DNA of 64,000 nt from Proteromonas lacertae (taxonomy: Eukaryota > Sar > Bigyra > Opalinata > Proteromonadidae): assembly GCA_002245135.1 (NCBI GenBank), contig NGBS01000873.1, positions 186,001-250,000 of the forward strand, written 5' to 3'. Below are positions 35,451 through 47,299 of the stretch, one piece after another; position 1 is the first letter of the stretch; each line of letters opens with the position of its first letter. The notes under the pieces were generated by a model. The model saw nothing but the letters and a program-made list of their open reading frames with translations. It ran no database searches and was not told the DNA's origin. Made by a program: the position numbers and the translations under genes.

Positions 35451-36675
35451 ATGAATGAAGATATTATAACTGAATTAGTATACTATTTCTATCATGTTAG
35501 AGTGATGGATGTGAGTATTATGAAACACATCGAGGATCTCGACCTTTTTCTCGTTTGTTGGTTAGATTAGGAGATGAATGTCTTCCATTGTTAGAAAGAC
35601 TATATGGTATGTGTTATTAACATACACAATTATAGTAAATAACTACGAATTATCAGAATGGGAATGGTACTATCTAAAATCATGGTCAGAAGATCCCAAA
35701 AAAACATACATATTATCAGGTCCTTTTCTATATAAATTAGGTATAGGTAATATCCCAATATTGTATAATTTCTTCAGCCCATATAGTATAATATAATTTA
35801 CAATAATAATAATTTAATATTATTAAATAGATGGTCAAATTTCATTGACTTTGTTTATAGAGTTCATTTGTATATTCACATTTTGTTCTGATGAACAATT
35901 GATACCTCTTCTTATATCACTTGGTAATATAAAAAGTAACAGAGTCATTACTGAAACCCAAATTACTCATTTTTTCACTTCACTCCACACACTTCCTGAA
36001 ATAATGGAGAAGATAACGATTTGGTTATTTGATGCTAAGAAAGATGAAAATGGGTTTATATCATTAGATGCGTTTATAAAATATGTTTTATCTGATACAT
36101 CATCGTTTCTAGAACCTATAGCTCATCTTAAATATCAAATAATATCTTGTATCATATCATTAAAGACATACAATAATATACTCTCAAGGATGAAATATTA
36201 TCAAGAAAAATATGGTGATTCTGAGAGAATAATAATTAAAAATGAAACATGTTTAGAATCTATGCAACGGAGGCTGTTTACATCATTTCCACCTCCCTAT
36301 TTTTTTAATTATCGTCCTTCTTTACACACACCCACATTTAGTGAGATAATATGCAATTTTAGAAAGAGATATGGTTATAGTACAAGACCTAGAGGTAATA
36401 GCTCGATGAATTTATCTTCAACTTCAAGATTGAAAAGACCAAGTGCTAGAGAATCTCTTTCATCTTCAATGATTGGAGCAAGTGTAAGTCACTCAGCTAC
36501 TACTCCTAATGGTGCGATTAAGGGTAGTTTTATGAAAAAAATTGCTATGAATAAAGTTGTGCCTGTAACTTATAATGAATCTGTAGATAATTCAATGAAG
36601 ATGAAATCTCTAACAAAGAAACTGAATAGTTCGTTTTTTTCAGATCATAAGACTTTAAATAGTATTTCAACTTGA
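35451..36675 (+). CDS. YGYS-family protein, copy P2
   Basis: Introns of 23, 29 and 45 nt leave 375 aa; it lacks the fourth intron of P1. Landmarks are 'NNYELSEWEWYYLKSW', 'GQISLTLFIEFICIFTF', 'IKSNRVITETQITHFF', 'KKDENGFISLDAFIKYV' (the clearest EF-hand-like loop in the array, with D/N/G but no first Asp), 'PPPYFFNYRP' and 'FRKRYGYSTRPRGNSS'. The tail is long and rich in Ser, Lys and Arg. Ends TGA, showing TGA is a normal stop here. Confidence 0.75.
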
Positions 36676-36791
36676 ATAGAGTCATGTAGTATATAATTAT
36701 TTATTTTCTTTTTTTATTTTTAAAATTGGGTATATGAAAAAACTGATTTTTTTTGAAGTTTTGTGGGGAACAAACACTTCAGTTATGCGAA

Positions 36792-37978
36792 ATGCAGAAT
36801 TCAGAAAGCATTTGTAACTATGTATTGAGAAATATTTTATTAATTTCTAGATTAAAGCAAATGAATTTCTGAAAACTCACAAGAAATCAAGACCTTTTAC
36901 ATATTTAGTAATGCCGTTAGATAGTCATGTGCGTCCTTTATTAGAAATTTTGTTTTGTATTGTTATATACCATTAATATTCTCATATAGTAAATAATTAT
37001 GAATTATCAACATGGGAGGGTTATTTTTTGGATATATGGAGTATGCATCCTGAAGGTGAATGTATTACATATCATACACTCATTAAAGCTCTTGGACTAG
37101 AAGATTTGCCTCTTCTAAGTTCCTATTTCTTAGAAAGTAGTATTTTATTTCATTATTATTATTATATAGACGGATATATTTCATTGAGTTTATTTATAGA
37201 ATTTATCTGCACTTTTACGTTTTTTTCAATCAAACAATTAATACCTGTATTACTATCAGTTAATAAAATACAAAGTAATAAATTTTTGACAGAGACTCAA
37301 GCAATAAATTTCTTTAAATCACTAAAATTAACAAAAACATCAATGCAGTTAGTTCAAATCTGGATTAATAGTGTAGAAAGACTTCCAAAGAACTATATAT
37401 CACTACAATCACTCTATAATTTAATCAAAACAAACGAAGGATTGTTATTTCCACTATATAATATAAAAACACATATAATAGATATAGTAATCACCAGAAA
37501 GCAATATAATATAATAAATAATAGAATAGAATATTATCAAAAGAGAAAAGGAAATTATACTATGCCCAAAGAATCGATGTGTGAAAAAATATCCAGAAGA
37601 ATCCGTTCTAATGATCCACCACCTTTTTATTACAGTTATTCTCCAACACTACAAGATATGAAGGTTGATAATTATTTAATTGAAATTAGACGTAAACATG
37701 GTTATAGTAATATATCAGCACGTAGAAGAAGTGTTCATTCTGAAGTGAAAAGAAAGTCGTTATATTCAAATTCACAATCTACAAATAGTAAAATGAAAAT
37801 AATTGGTTCTCCTGTAATTGGTACATACTCTATTAATTTAACATATCGTCAAAAGGCAGGTAGTAATAGTAGTGGTGGTGGTGGTGGTTCTGAATCTTTT
37901 CCACATAGTAAAAGTAATAAATATGTATTACATAATGGTAGAGTAGTTCCTATTAATAAACATAAATCTATGCTTTGA
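36792..37978 (+). CDS. YGYS-family protein, copy P3
   Basis: Introns of 29, 33 and 30 nt leave 364 aa. Landmarks are 'NNYELSTWEGYFLDIW', 'GYISLSLFIEFICTFTFF', 'IQSNKFLTETQAINFF', 'KESMCEKISRRI', 'DPPPFYYSYSPT', 'IRRKHGYSNISARRRS' and a tail with GGGGG and 'TYSINL'. The start at MQNSESICNY is chosen because it reads straight into the first intron donor; an ATG 9 nt upstream meets a stop. Confidence 0.75.
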
Positions 37979-38176
37979 AAGTATAGAATTAGTATTCGTT
38001 TACATTTTTTTAATTATTAAATTTTCTACTTAACCTATATGTTTTTAATATAAATAAATATGTTTGTTAGAATATATAACGTACAACTTTATTACTCTAA
38101 AATTTAACAAATGTAACAAATGTATTGTTCAAAAAATTGATTCGTTTTACATTACATTTTCGGTTATGGATTTGTT

Positions 38177-39476
38177 ATGGATGAGGATGACAGCAAAGAG
38201 CTGCTGGTATATTTTTAAAATTATATTTGCAGGAAAAAGGTTACAGATATTACATTCAACATCACAACAGCAGACCATACTCGTATTTACTAATACCTTT
38301 GGAACCAGACTGCTATCCCTTTCTTAATAGTTTATATTGTATGCTAACATATTAATTTGGATAGTAAATAACTATGAAATATCTGATTGGGAGGAATATT
38401 ATCTGAAACTATGGTCTACAGACACATCTAAGGATTATGTTCATTCCGGTGTAATTATATCAAGCTTAAGTGTAAGTGAGTACCCAATATTTAAGAGTTA
38501 TTTTCGTCCATTCAGTATTACTTACTTTCATTATTTATTTTTTTAGGTAATAAAGTGTCAATAACGTCATTTATAGAATTTGTGTGTATATTTTCTTTTT
38601 TTACAAATGAGCAATTAATCCCATTAATTTTCACACTTAATAACATCCAAAGTAATAGAGTTGCAACTGATGTATATTAATATATATTACTGTTTTAATT
38701 AGCAACAACTATTTATGTTATTTAAATCATTGCTAGTAGAATCGATAGATGCAAATGATATAAGGAAAAATATATTAGAAATACCAAGAGATGCAAACGG
38801 ATTCTTACCTTTGTCAGAAATAACAAATATTTTAAGAGTTAATAGATCCTTGTTACAAGGGATAGAAAAACTTAGAACAGCGTTAATACAAAAAGTGATA
38901 AAGGATGAATATTATTTAACAATCAAACGAAGAATATTTTATTATAGTAATTATCCACCAGATGATGGTTATACAAAACCGAAAGAGTCGTGTTTAATCT
39001 ATTTAACAAGATGATTATTCTCTTTTAGACCTCCTAGTTATTACTATGATCATAGACCTATAAATAGTCATATGCAATTAGATGAGACGTTATTCGTGAT
39101 AAGGAAAAGATATGGTTATAGCTCAAGGCCAGATAGGTATAGTTCAGTTTCCTTATCAGGTAATTATAATAATTCCAGACATAACTCCACAGCTACTAAT
39201 TCTCATGTTTTGAGATCTAGAGTCTCAACAAGTATATTAAATAATTTATCTGTTAAACCTGAAAATCATCGTTCAATTTCTACTACTCTTTTAAACCCCA
39301 AAACCCCAATTAAAAGTAAGTCTATTTATACTGATTCACTTCTCTGTAATGAGAATAATAATAGTAATATAAATCATGAAAGCCTTAATAATAACAATCA
39401 TAGCAGCAAACATGGTAAGTGTAGTCATATATCTGTGAAAATTGTTCCTATTGATGCTATTGATGATCAAGTGTAA
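38177..39476 (+). pseudogene. YGYS-family copy P4, interrupted by an in-frame TGA
   Basis: Introns of 26, 26, 32 and 31 nt leave a sum divisible by three (395 codons), but codon 39012-39014 is TGA, exactly between 'KESCLIYLTR' and 'LFSFRPPSYYYDHRP'. Other copies have Arg at or next to this spot (MQRRLF, ISRRIR), so a CGA-to-TGA change explains it. Downstream, 'VIRKRYGYSSRPDRYSS' and the whole Ser/Asn-rich tail are intact. The fourth intron sits after 'VATD', a place used by P5, M3, M6 and M7 but not by P1-P3. It is either a very young pseudogene or read through. Confidence 0.7.
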
Positions 39477-39596
39477 TTATTGTATTTATTAATTAATAAT
39501 ATGCTATTTATTTAACTAAGTAATGTCATTTATAGATGTTTCTTTTATTTGGATGATTTAAAAAAAGAGTCGTTTTGTAACTTATTTTTCAACTTA

Positions 39597-40818
39597 ATGT
39601 CGATTTCATGTGATACAGACGATATTTTAGTTTTAGTATGATTACTTTTATTGTTATTATTATAGGAGAATGCTCTTCACTACTATAAAACTCACAAAAA
39701 ATCTAGGCCTTACCAATTTTTACTGTTAGATGTTGGTGATGAGTGTAAATTGTTATTTGAGTTTTTTTATTGTATAAATCTATTTTCTTCTCTAATTATA
39801 TAATTTTTAGTAAATAATTATGAGATAACTTCTTGGGAAGGGTTTTACTTGAATTTATGGAGTAAAGACAAGTCTAAACCATATATACCTTCTGATTTAT
39901 TCCTAAATTACTTGGGTTTAAACGATATTCCAATTTTGACTCTCTATTTCAATGCGTTTGGTATAATTTTAATATTATAAAATACAAATCATAGGTAATA
40001 AAATTACTGTATCAGTATTTTTACAGTTTCTCATCATATTTACATTTTGTACTAATAACCAAGTTATTTCGTTAATGTTGAATATATGTAATATACACAG
40101 CAATATATTTGTAGATGATGTATTCAATTATATATATATATATAATGAATAGGAACAAGTTCTTTATTTCTGTAAGAATCTATTAGGATCAAAATGTAAT
40201 CTAGCACCATTCAAACAATGGTTAGCTGGAGTAGATAGAATTGAAAATAAAATGATTAAAATATCATCTCTAGTGGAGTTAGTAATGGTTGATCCATTTT
40301 TGAAATTACCTATGATTCAAATTAGAAACAAGTTAATTGAAGGTATAGTAACATACAGTGAATATAAAACAATATTTGATCGCAAAATATACTATGAGCA
40401 TATGAATTATAGTAATCTGAGTTGTAATAAGCATATCGATACGCAGATGAATCACAAAATTGGAGGATGTTATTATTGTTGCTTTTGTTTTAGTAGAGCA
40501 CCTCATCCTCTTTATGTCAATTATATTCCTTTAAATTTGTTTAATTGTGAGGAATGTCTTTTATTTATTAAGCAGAAGTTTGGTTACTCTGTAAGACCTG
40601 TGAATTTCCAATTTTATAAGAATTCAAGTATGAAATACATGTCTGCTGAACATAGAAATTCATCTCGTTCATTTAGATCAAATAAGAATTCTTTAGTTAG
40701 TGCTAAAGTAATCAAGCAAATATCATACAAAAAAAGTAAAGGAGACATACCAAAATACTCTATAAATTTCATTCCACATGTGAAACCTTCTCTTGTTGAT
40801 CAAAACACATCTGTATAA
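39597..40818 (+). CDS. YGYS-family protein, copy P5
   Basis: Introns of 30, 39, 34 and 33 nt leave 361 aa. Landmarks are 'NNYEITSWEGFYLNLWSKDKSKPYIP', 'NKITVSVFLQFLIIFTF' and 'IHSNIFVDDEQVLYF'. The PPPY region is altered to 'APHPLYVNYIPL' and preceded by a Cys-rich insert (GGCYYCCFCFSR), which is unique in the array. 'IKQKFGYSVRP' and 'KYSINFIPHVKP' close the protein. The Cys cluster may bind zinc or be chance. Confidence 0.72.
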
Positions 40819-41034
40819 GTTTATTTATTGCCCAAATATACATATATATGTATTTAATTATGAAGTATAGTCATTTATATTTATATTGTTTAAACCCTTT
40901 TAATAATGTGTTTATGACTTATTGAGTTGCTAGACTGTTATGTAACATAATAAAATAAGTAGTGAATATTCATCTCGCTGTACTCATAACCAAATAAAAG
41001 AAAATACACAATAATACACAAAGAAATTTAGGAT

Positions 41035-42224
41035 ATGTGTAACGAACTTGATATGGAAGATGTGGATGAGTTGGTATTATTTTTGATTATAATATGTATT
41101 TTTAGAGAGAAGCCTATCAAAGATATATAAGCCATAAAGTGAATCGACAAACTCAATCTCTTCTTGTAGAAGTCTCGTTAGAATGCCAATCTTTTTTCGA
41201 ACTTCTGTTTCGTATATATAATTTTTTGGATATATTTGTCATAGTGAATTATTATGAAGTGTGTGAATGGCAATGGTTTTATTTAAAATTATGGTCTGAA
41301 TCTTCAGAATTACCATATGTGGCTACTACAAAACTACTTAGTAAATTAGAATTATCAGACAGTAGTATTTGTGCCAAGTATTTCTCGATTTATGGTATAA
41401 TTGTTAATTTTATTGTAGATAACAAAGTAACAATGTCAGTGTATATAGAGTTCATATGTCTCTTTGTCTTTTTTGATAAATCTCAACTCACGTCGTGTAT
41501 TTAGATCTCAAAATATAAATCAATAGTGATATTATCAACTGCTAATGTATTAAGCAATTTAATGATCAGCAAGAATCAAATAATGTCATTCTTCTTGATA
41601 ATCGGTGCTAGATCAAGTCAAATCGATACTGTGAAACAATGGATAAAGAATGAAGTAAAAGTTGACAAAAATGGATATGTACAGATGCAAGCATTTGCAG
41701 AATATGTTCACTCTTATCCTGGTCTTTTAGCTCCTTTAGACAAGATAAGAGGTATGTTAATTAAGAATATTGTTGGTGAGAAATTCTACTTTAACATTGT
41801 ACAAAGAAAACATTACTATGAAGAATGTATATTAGTTGGAAGGGATTTAATAGAACCGAAAGAACCTTGTTTTATGATGTTATTCAGAGTGTTATTTACA
41901 AATGAGCCTCATCCTTTTCATTATGACTATAGACCTTATACAGTACATAAGACATACGAAGAATGCTTAGCTGTTGTTAGAAAAAGGTATGGATACAGCA
42001 ATAGACCTGTTAGAGAAATAGCTGTAAGTATAAGTTCAAATTCAGGATCTTTCCACCAGAATCTAAATTCATCAAGATCTAGATTTTATAGTAGTAGTAA
42101 CAGTTCAGTAATGCATTTAGTTGACAAGAAACATCATTCAATAAATTCTTCTAGACACAAAAACAGTAACTTGTCAAAAGTATTTAAATCTAATAGAGTA
42201 GGAGATGGCTTTTTATTTGAGTAA
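41035..42224 (+). CDS. YGYS-family protein, copy P6
   Basis: Introns of 32, 33, 24 and 30 nt leave 356 aa. Landmarks are 'NYYEVCEWQWFYLKLW', 'NKVTMSVYIEFICLFVFF', 'VLSNLMISKNQIMSFF', 'VKVDKNGYVQMQAFAEYV', 'KEPCFMMLFRVLF', 'EPHPFHYDYRPY', 'VRKRYGYSNRPVREIA' and a long Ser/His tail. The fourth intron (after 'QLTS', phase 1) matches P1 and M4. It is the last of the plus-strand array; the next gene converges on it. Confidence 0.75.
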
Positions 42225-42488
42225 ATAGTAAATTTTAAACTATACATGTAAGTAGGATTAAATAATTTACATTATAATGTACATTATATTTTAATATATT
42301 GTTGTGTATCTGCTTATGAGGAGTAATTAACTTAACATTAACGTCTACTATCTCTTTATGTTAGACGGAGTTAGACATTTGAGTATATTTACTGCTAGTC
42401 TCGAGTAAAACAATAATCTATCACAAATAATATATAATATTATTAATTTATTACTCAAACTTCACTAAAACAAAAACTGATAAATCAA

Positions 42489-45400
42489 TTATCTATCCTT
42501 ATCATCAGGATATCCTTTCTTCATCTTATCAGGACTAACATGTTTAATAATCAATTTCCTAGCTGATTTCTTCTGCATCATTCCATATGGTAAACTATAA
42601 GCCTTCATTAACAATTGAGCTTCACCTTTTTTCAACACAGGAACAGCATAAGGAGATGGTCTAACTTTTGGTTTACTTCTAATCACATTAATTGGCTTTG
42701 ATTTGTTGTTCAATATTTCTCTCACTTCTTCATCAACATCATCATCATCATAATAGGTATTTCTATCATTAAGATATCCATTATAAATAGCAGTATTGTT
42801 ATTATTACTGTTAATATATTTATTATTGTTGTTATTAGATGGATTAATATTACCATAATAATTCAATAACGGAGATGAACCATTTTGATTCTCAGAGATA
42901 ATCAAATTGCCAATTCTTTGGTGTCTTAATGGTAAATCAGCTGCATCAATCATCTCATATTGATTCACAAAACTACTGGATTTAGGTGATATTGAATTCT
43001 CATCATGATTATAGATTGGTGATACTTTGTTATTGATTAACACTTTGGGAGGAATACTAGTATTATTATCGTTAGTATGTAATTGTATTTGAGGAGCTGG
43101 TCGTGGTGGAAATTGTGGTTGAGGTGGTGGAGTATCAACTTGTTGTTGTTGTAGTTGTAATGTTGGTAAATATTGAGGTAATGGTGGAGTAAATTCTTGT
43201 TGAACAGGTTGATATTGTTTTACATATTGAGGTGAGTTAAATTGCTTATCTTGTTGTTGTTGCTGTTGTTGTTGATTTCCTTGTTCTACTTCAGCTTCTT
43301 CGTCTATTTGTTGTTGTTCTTCTTCTTTCAAGAATCGTGGTTGTTGTTGGACATACTGTGGCTTATATTCCTGAAGAGTACTACTACTGCTATTTGGTTT
43401 CTGCTGTTCTTGTTGTTTTCTTCTTGCCATTCTACTTTGTACATTAATTGGTGATAAATCTCTCAACTTATTGTTATTATTATCATCTGGAGCACTTTTT
43501 GAGCTTGTAACTGATGGAATTCCATTCAAATTTTCTTCATAATTATAATTATTATACTTTTCATTATCATATGGATCTGCAGTTTCGTTACTATTATTCT
43601 CTAAATCCTCTTTACTTATAAAATAAGGACAAAGTAATGGTAATTGAGCATTATCATTCTCCTCTTCAGATTCAGATTCACCATCTCCATTCTTTGATTT
43701 CTTATTCTTTTTCAAATTTATCCTCTTTCGAAGTGGTCTAAAATCATCACCTAATTCTTCAGCTTTAGCAATATCCACTTTCTTTGAACATGGCATAAAT
43801 GGTGGTTGTTGCTGTTGCTGTTGCTGTTGATTTGCACCATTTCGTTTAATATTTTCTGATGATATTCTTTTTCCTTTCAAAAGTGATACTTTCTTTGGAC
43901 TGTCATTCACTGTTGTTGGTGGAATAACATCTTGGAATTGTTTGAATAAATTTTTAAAGTATTTCACTGAAAATCCGTCCTGTGGTGCTATAAATTTCAA
44001 ATCTTCTAAAGGTAAATAATATCCTAACATTAATAGCAAACTATATATTTCATTAAGTATCAATGTTTGTTGATTGTATATATTAAGAAACTCAAATACA
44101 GCTTCAGGACTATTATATATTATATATAAAATAATATTATATTCATACGATTTAAACATTCCTTTATCTTTAAGATCAAACAACATTTTGAATAATTTAT
44201 ATCTAATTTTATCTTTACGTTTTTCAATATCTGATGGGAATGATAAATAAGTGGTCACTATAAATGGCAATGACATTCTTCCTAATTTTGTATAATCCAT
44301 TCTATCAAATAAATAAGCACAATCTGAGGGTGTTATTGGTGATTTGATTCTCTTTACAAATAAATCTACAAACTTTGCTGCTGTAACTATCGGAGATCTT
44401 GTTATTGCAGATTGAATAACAGTTATTGGATTTAGACTATATAACAAAAAATATTTATTATATAGGATTTATATACTTAAATGATGCTTCATCTTTCTTT
44501 ATATATTTAAACAATGTTTTGAATATATCCATAAATGGATCATCCATTCGTTCTGGTAATAATCGAATCAGTAATTCAGGATTGAATTTTCTCTTAGATA
44601 ATGAATATTCTGTAACAAAATATAATTGAGAAGGTGTTAATTGAATATTATTATCAATTAAAAACTCTCTACAATATAATAATATATATTTATATATACT
44701 CGAGTGTATCTGGTAAGCATTTATATTTATGTTGATAATTAAACACAAATATTCTAAACAACATCAAATTCATCTCATTACTATTGGTAAATTTCTTTTG
44801 AAATAAAACTTTCAAATTACTAAAGTGTTCTGATAATAAAACTTTGGATGGTAATTGTGAATATACAATTGGTTGGTCATCAGGTGTTTCTGTTCTTAAT
44901 GGTGAAGGTGGTAAATTAATAACGCTATTCATCTGAGTAAATGGACTGATTCTATCCATTACTGTATGAAAACCTGCTGATTTTGGCTTTACTGGTTTAT
45001 TATTATCACTATTATTCGCTTGATCTGGTGATAGAACGAAGGGACTTAGTCTTTGTACCATTTGTTGTGCTGGTTGGCCTTCTCTTTCTCCTTCTAATGG
45101 CTGTTGTTGTTGTTGTTGTAATAATAATAATTCCTGTTTCTTTTTCTCTTTTTCTGCTTTTCTTTGTTTTCTTTTTTCAATTTTCTCAGCTTTTTTCTTC
45201 TCTAATTCTTCTCTGGCAAGTTTTACATCTTTTACTTTGGATTGTTTTTGTTTAGGAATTGGTGATATTTTATTATTTTTACCTTTTTGTTTCTTAGCAT
45301 TATTAACATCCATTGTAACAAATCTCTTTGGTCTAATATTCTTATTCTTATTACCTGCAGAAGTATCAATCGTTTGAAATTCCAATGGTCTTGGATCTTC

Positions 45401-47190
45401 AGCTGATTCTACTCTTTCTACTGGCACATTCAATATGCTTTGGCATGGTATATTTACAGATGGTGAAAGTCTACCAGTCATTCACTTCATATAGATCATT
45501 ATCATTATCATATTCATCATTTTCACTATCATCTTTTTCATTTTCTTCTTCATTTTCTTCTTCTTCTTTTCGTACATTATTTTCATTGATTTCTTTCTTT
45601 TTGTGAAGTTTTCCTTCATCTTCTTTAACAAAATGTGGGATTTTGGTTGATGTATTTAGTGGAGGTGGTGGTAAAATTAAACTGGCTAATTCTCCATCTG
45701 TTGATATTGCTGTTGTTGGTTTACTGGATGTACTTTTATATAATTGTGTTGGTGCTACATATTCAATTATATTATTATTATTACTTTTACTTTTTCCTTC
45801 CTTTTCTCCTTCTTCTTCTTCAACTAATACAATTGGTTGAACATTATTAAATGGTAAAGGAATATATTCTTTAGCCTCATGTTTTTTATAAGTATCTTCC
45901 ATATAATAAGACATATTCACTGGTTTAGATTTACTTCTTCTTGGAGATTTCTCTGGTGATGGGAATGTTAATGGTTGATCAACTTGTTGATTATTATTAT
46001 TATTATTATTATTATTCTCCATTGAATCTTCACCCATCATCGATTGTTCTAATAACTTTGAATCGTATTGTTGTCTTATATATTTACTACTTTCAACTGG
46101 TTCTAATGATTGAGAAGGTTTCAATGGTTGTTGAGATAGTGGTAGTAGTGACTCTTGTTGTAATTGTAGTTGTTGTTTTGTTGGTGATTTTACTGTATAT
46201 TTGTTACTATTACTCATATCATTATCGGATGATATATGAATTGCTGGTGATGATAAAAACAATGGATTTGGTAGACCATTTGGAGGCTCTTTTGATTTCT
46301 CTTTTTCATATTCTTGTAGTTTCTTCTGTGTTTTTAATTGATTATGTATTTGTTGTTCTACTTGTTGATATTGTTCTAATACAAAATTATTATTATCATC
46401 ATCTTCTTCTATTTCTTTATTTGGTGGTGGCTGTGGATTGTGTGATTGTATTGGTGACATCGTTGGCATATCTTCATCACTGTATAACTCTGATGATGAC
46501 ATTAATATTGTTGATCTTGTTGAGCTTGATGAATAGCTTGATTCATCATCATCTTCTTCTTCATCATCAACGCTATTTTATTATTATTATTATTATATTT
46601 ATACTCTTTATCTATTACATAATACTTTTCTGTTATATATAGAGGAACATCTGGAGATTGTGGTAAACTAAGTGGTGGAACAGGTTGTATAGATGCAGCT
46701 GATGTTACTGTAGATCTTTGCTGAGATTGTTGAGATTCTGGAGGAGGTTGTTGCTGTCTTTTAGGGGATGGTTGGTATAATGGAGGTAAATTTCCGCTTC
46801 TAGAGAGTGAAATTGATTGTTGATCAAGACCAGTGCTTCTAAGAGCTGGTTCTCTATGTATTTTAATAAACAAGTAAGAAATACGATATAGATGGTCTAA
46901 TGTGGTTTGGACTAGAACTGTTATTTCCATTTGATACAATAAAACCATATCGTGGATCGAATGATATACATTTTACAGGTCTTAGTCTTTCTACTGCTAA
47001 ATCAACTTCACCTAAACCATCATCAAGTACAACATGATATCTATTTTTTATATCGTTTATTATACTTGTGATTATTATTTAATTCACTTTCTATTACACC
47101 ACTTAACCAACATGAGTTAACCCAGCATTCTACTTTTGACCCAATTGTGTATTCATAATTATTTTGTTGTGTGGACTGGTTTATATTCAT
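42489..47190 (-). CDS. Tudor-domain protein with long Q/N-rich disordered region and helical C-terminal domain
   Basis: The N-terminal Tudor/Agenet-like fold is 'YTIGSKVECWVNSCWLSGVIES' plus 'KYHVVLDDGLGEVDLAVERLRPV', joined over a 25-nt intron. Then about 600 residues of low complexity follow: acidic Ser runs, polyN, polyQ, and repeated short 'SPI/LSPF/ISPI' motifs. A helical domain ('LTPSQLYFVTEYSLSKRKFNPELLIRLLPERMDDPFMDIF' to 'DYTKLGRMSLPFIVTTYL') comes next, and after it more polyQ and a basic end. Tudor folds bind methylated ligands; a nuclear regulatory role is only inference. Five GT-AG introns (25, 31, 53, 31 and 39 nt) fit. A one-base frame change at 45471-45482 separates '..NDLYEV' from 'TGRLSPSVNIP'. 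Both sides share the SP-motif style, so I treat them as one gene. Confidence 0.65.
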
Positions 47191-47242
47191 CTATTTTATA
47201 TCAAATTTGAATAACTGAATTTAAAATAAAGTGGTTAAATTG

Positions 47243-47250
47243 AAACGGAT
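47243..47250 (-). promoter_or_regulatory. ATCCGTTT-type promoter element (tentative)
   Basis: AAACGGAT on the plus strand, 53-60 nt before the Tudor-gene start; identical to the box at 3630. Confidence 0.3.
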
Positions 47251-47299
47251 ATTTTTTATCGAATTTAAATAACTGATAATAAAATAACACACAATGTAA

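Noticed and set aside
45471-45482. Two separate overlapping genes at the Tudor-gene frame change
   Set aside because: Both halves share the same acidic and SP-motif style, the gap has no promoter, and an 11-nt overlap of tandem eukaryotic genes is less likely than one indel.
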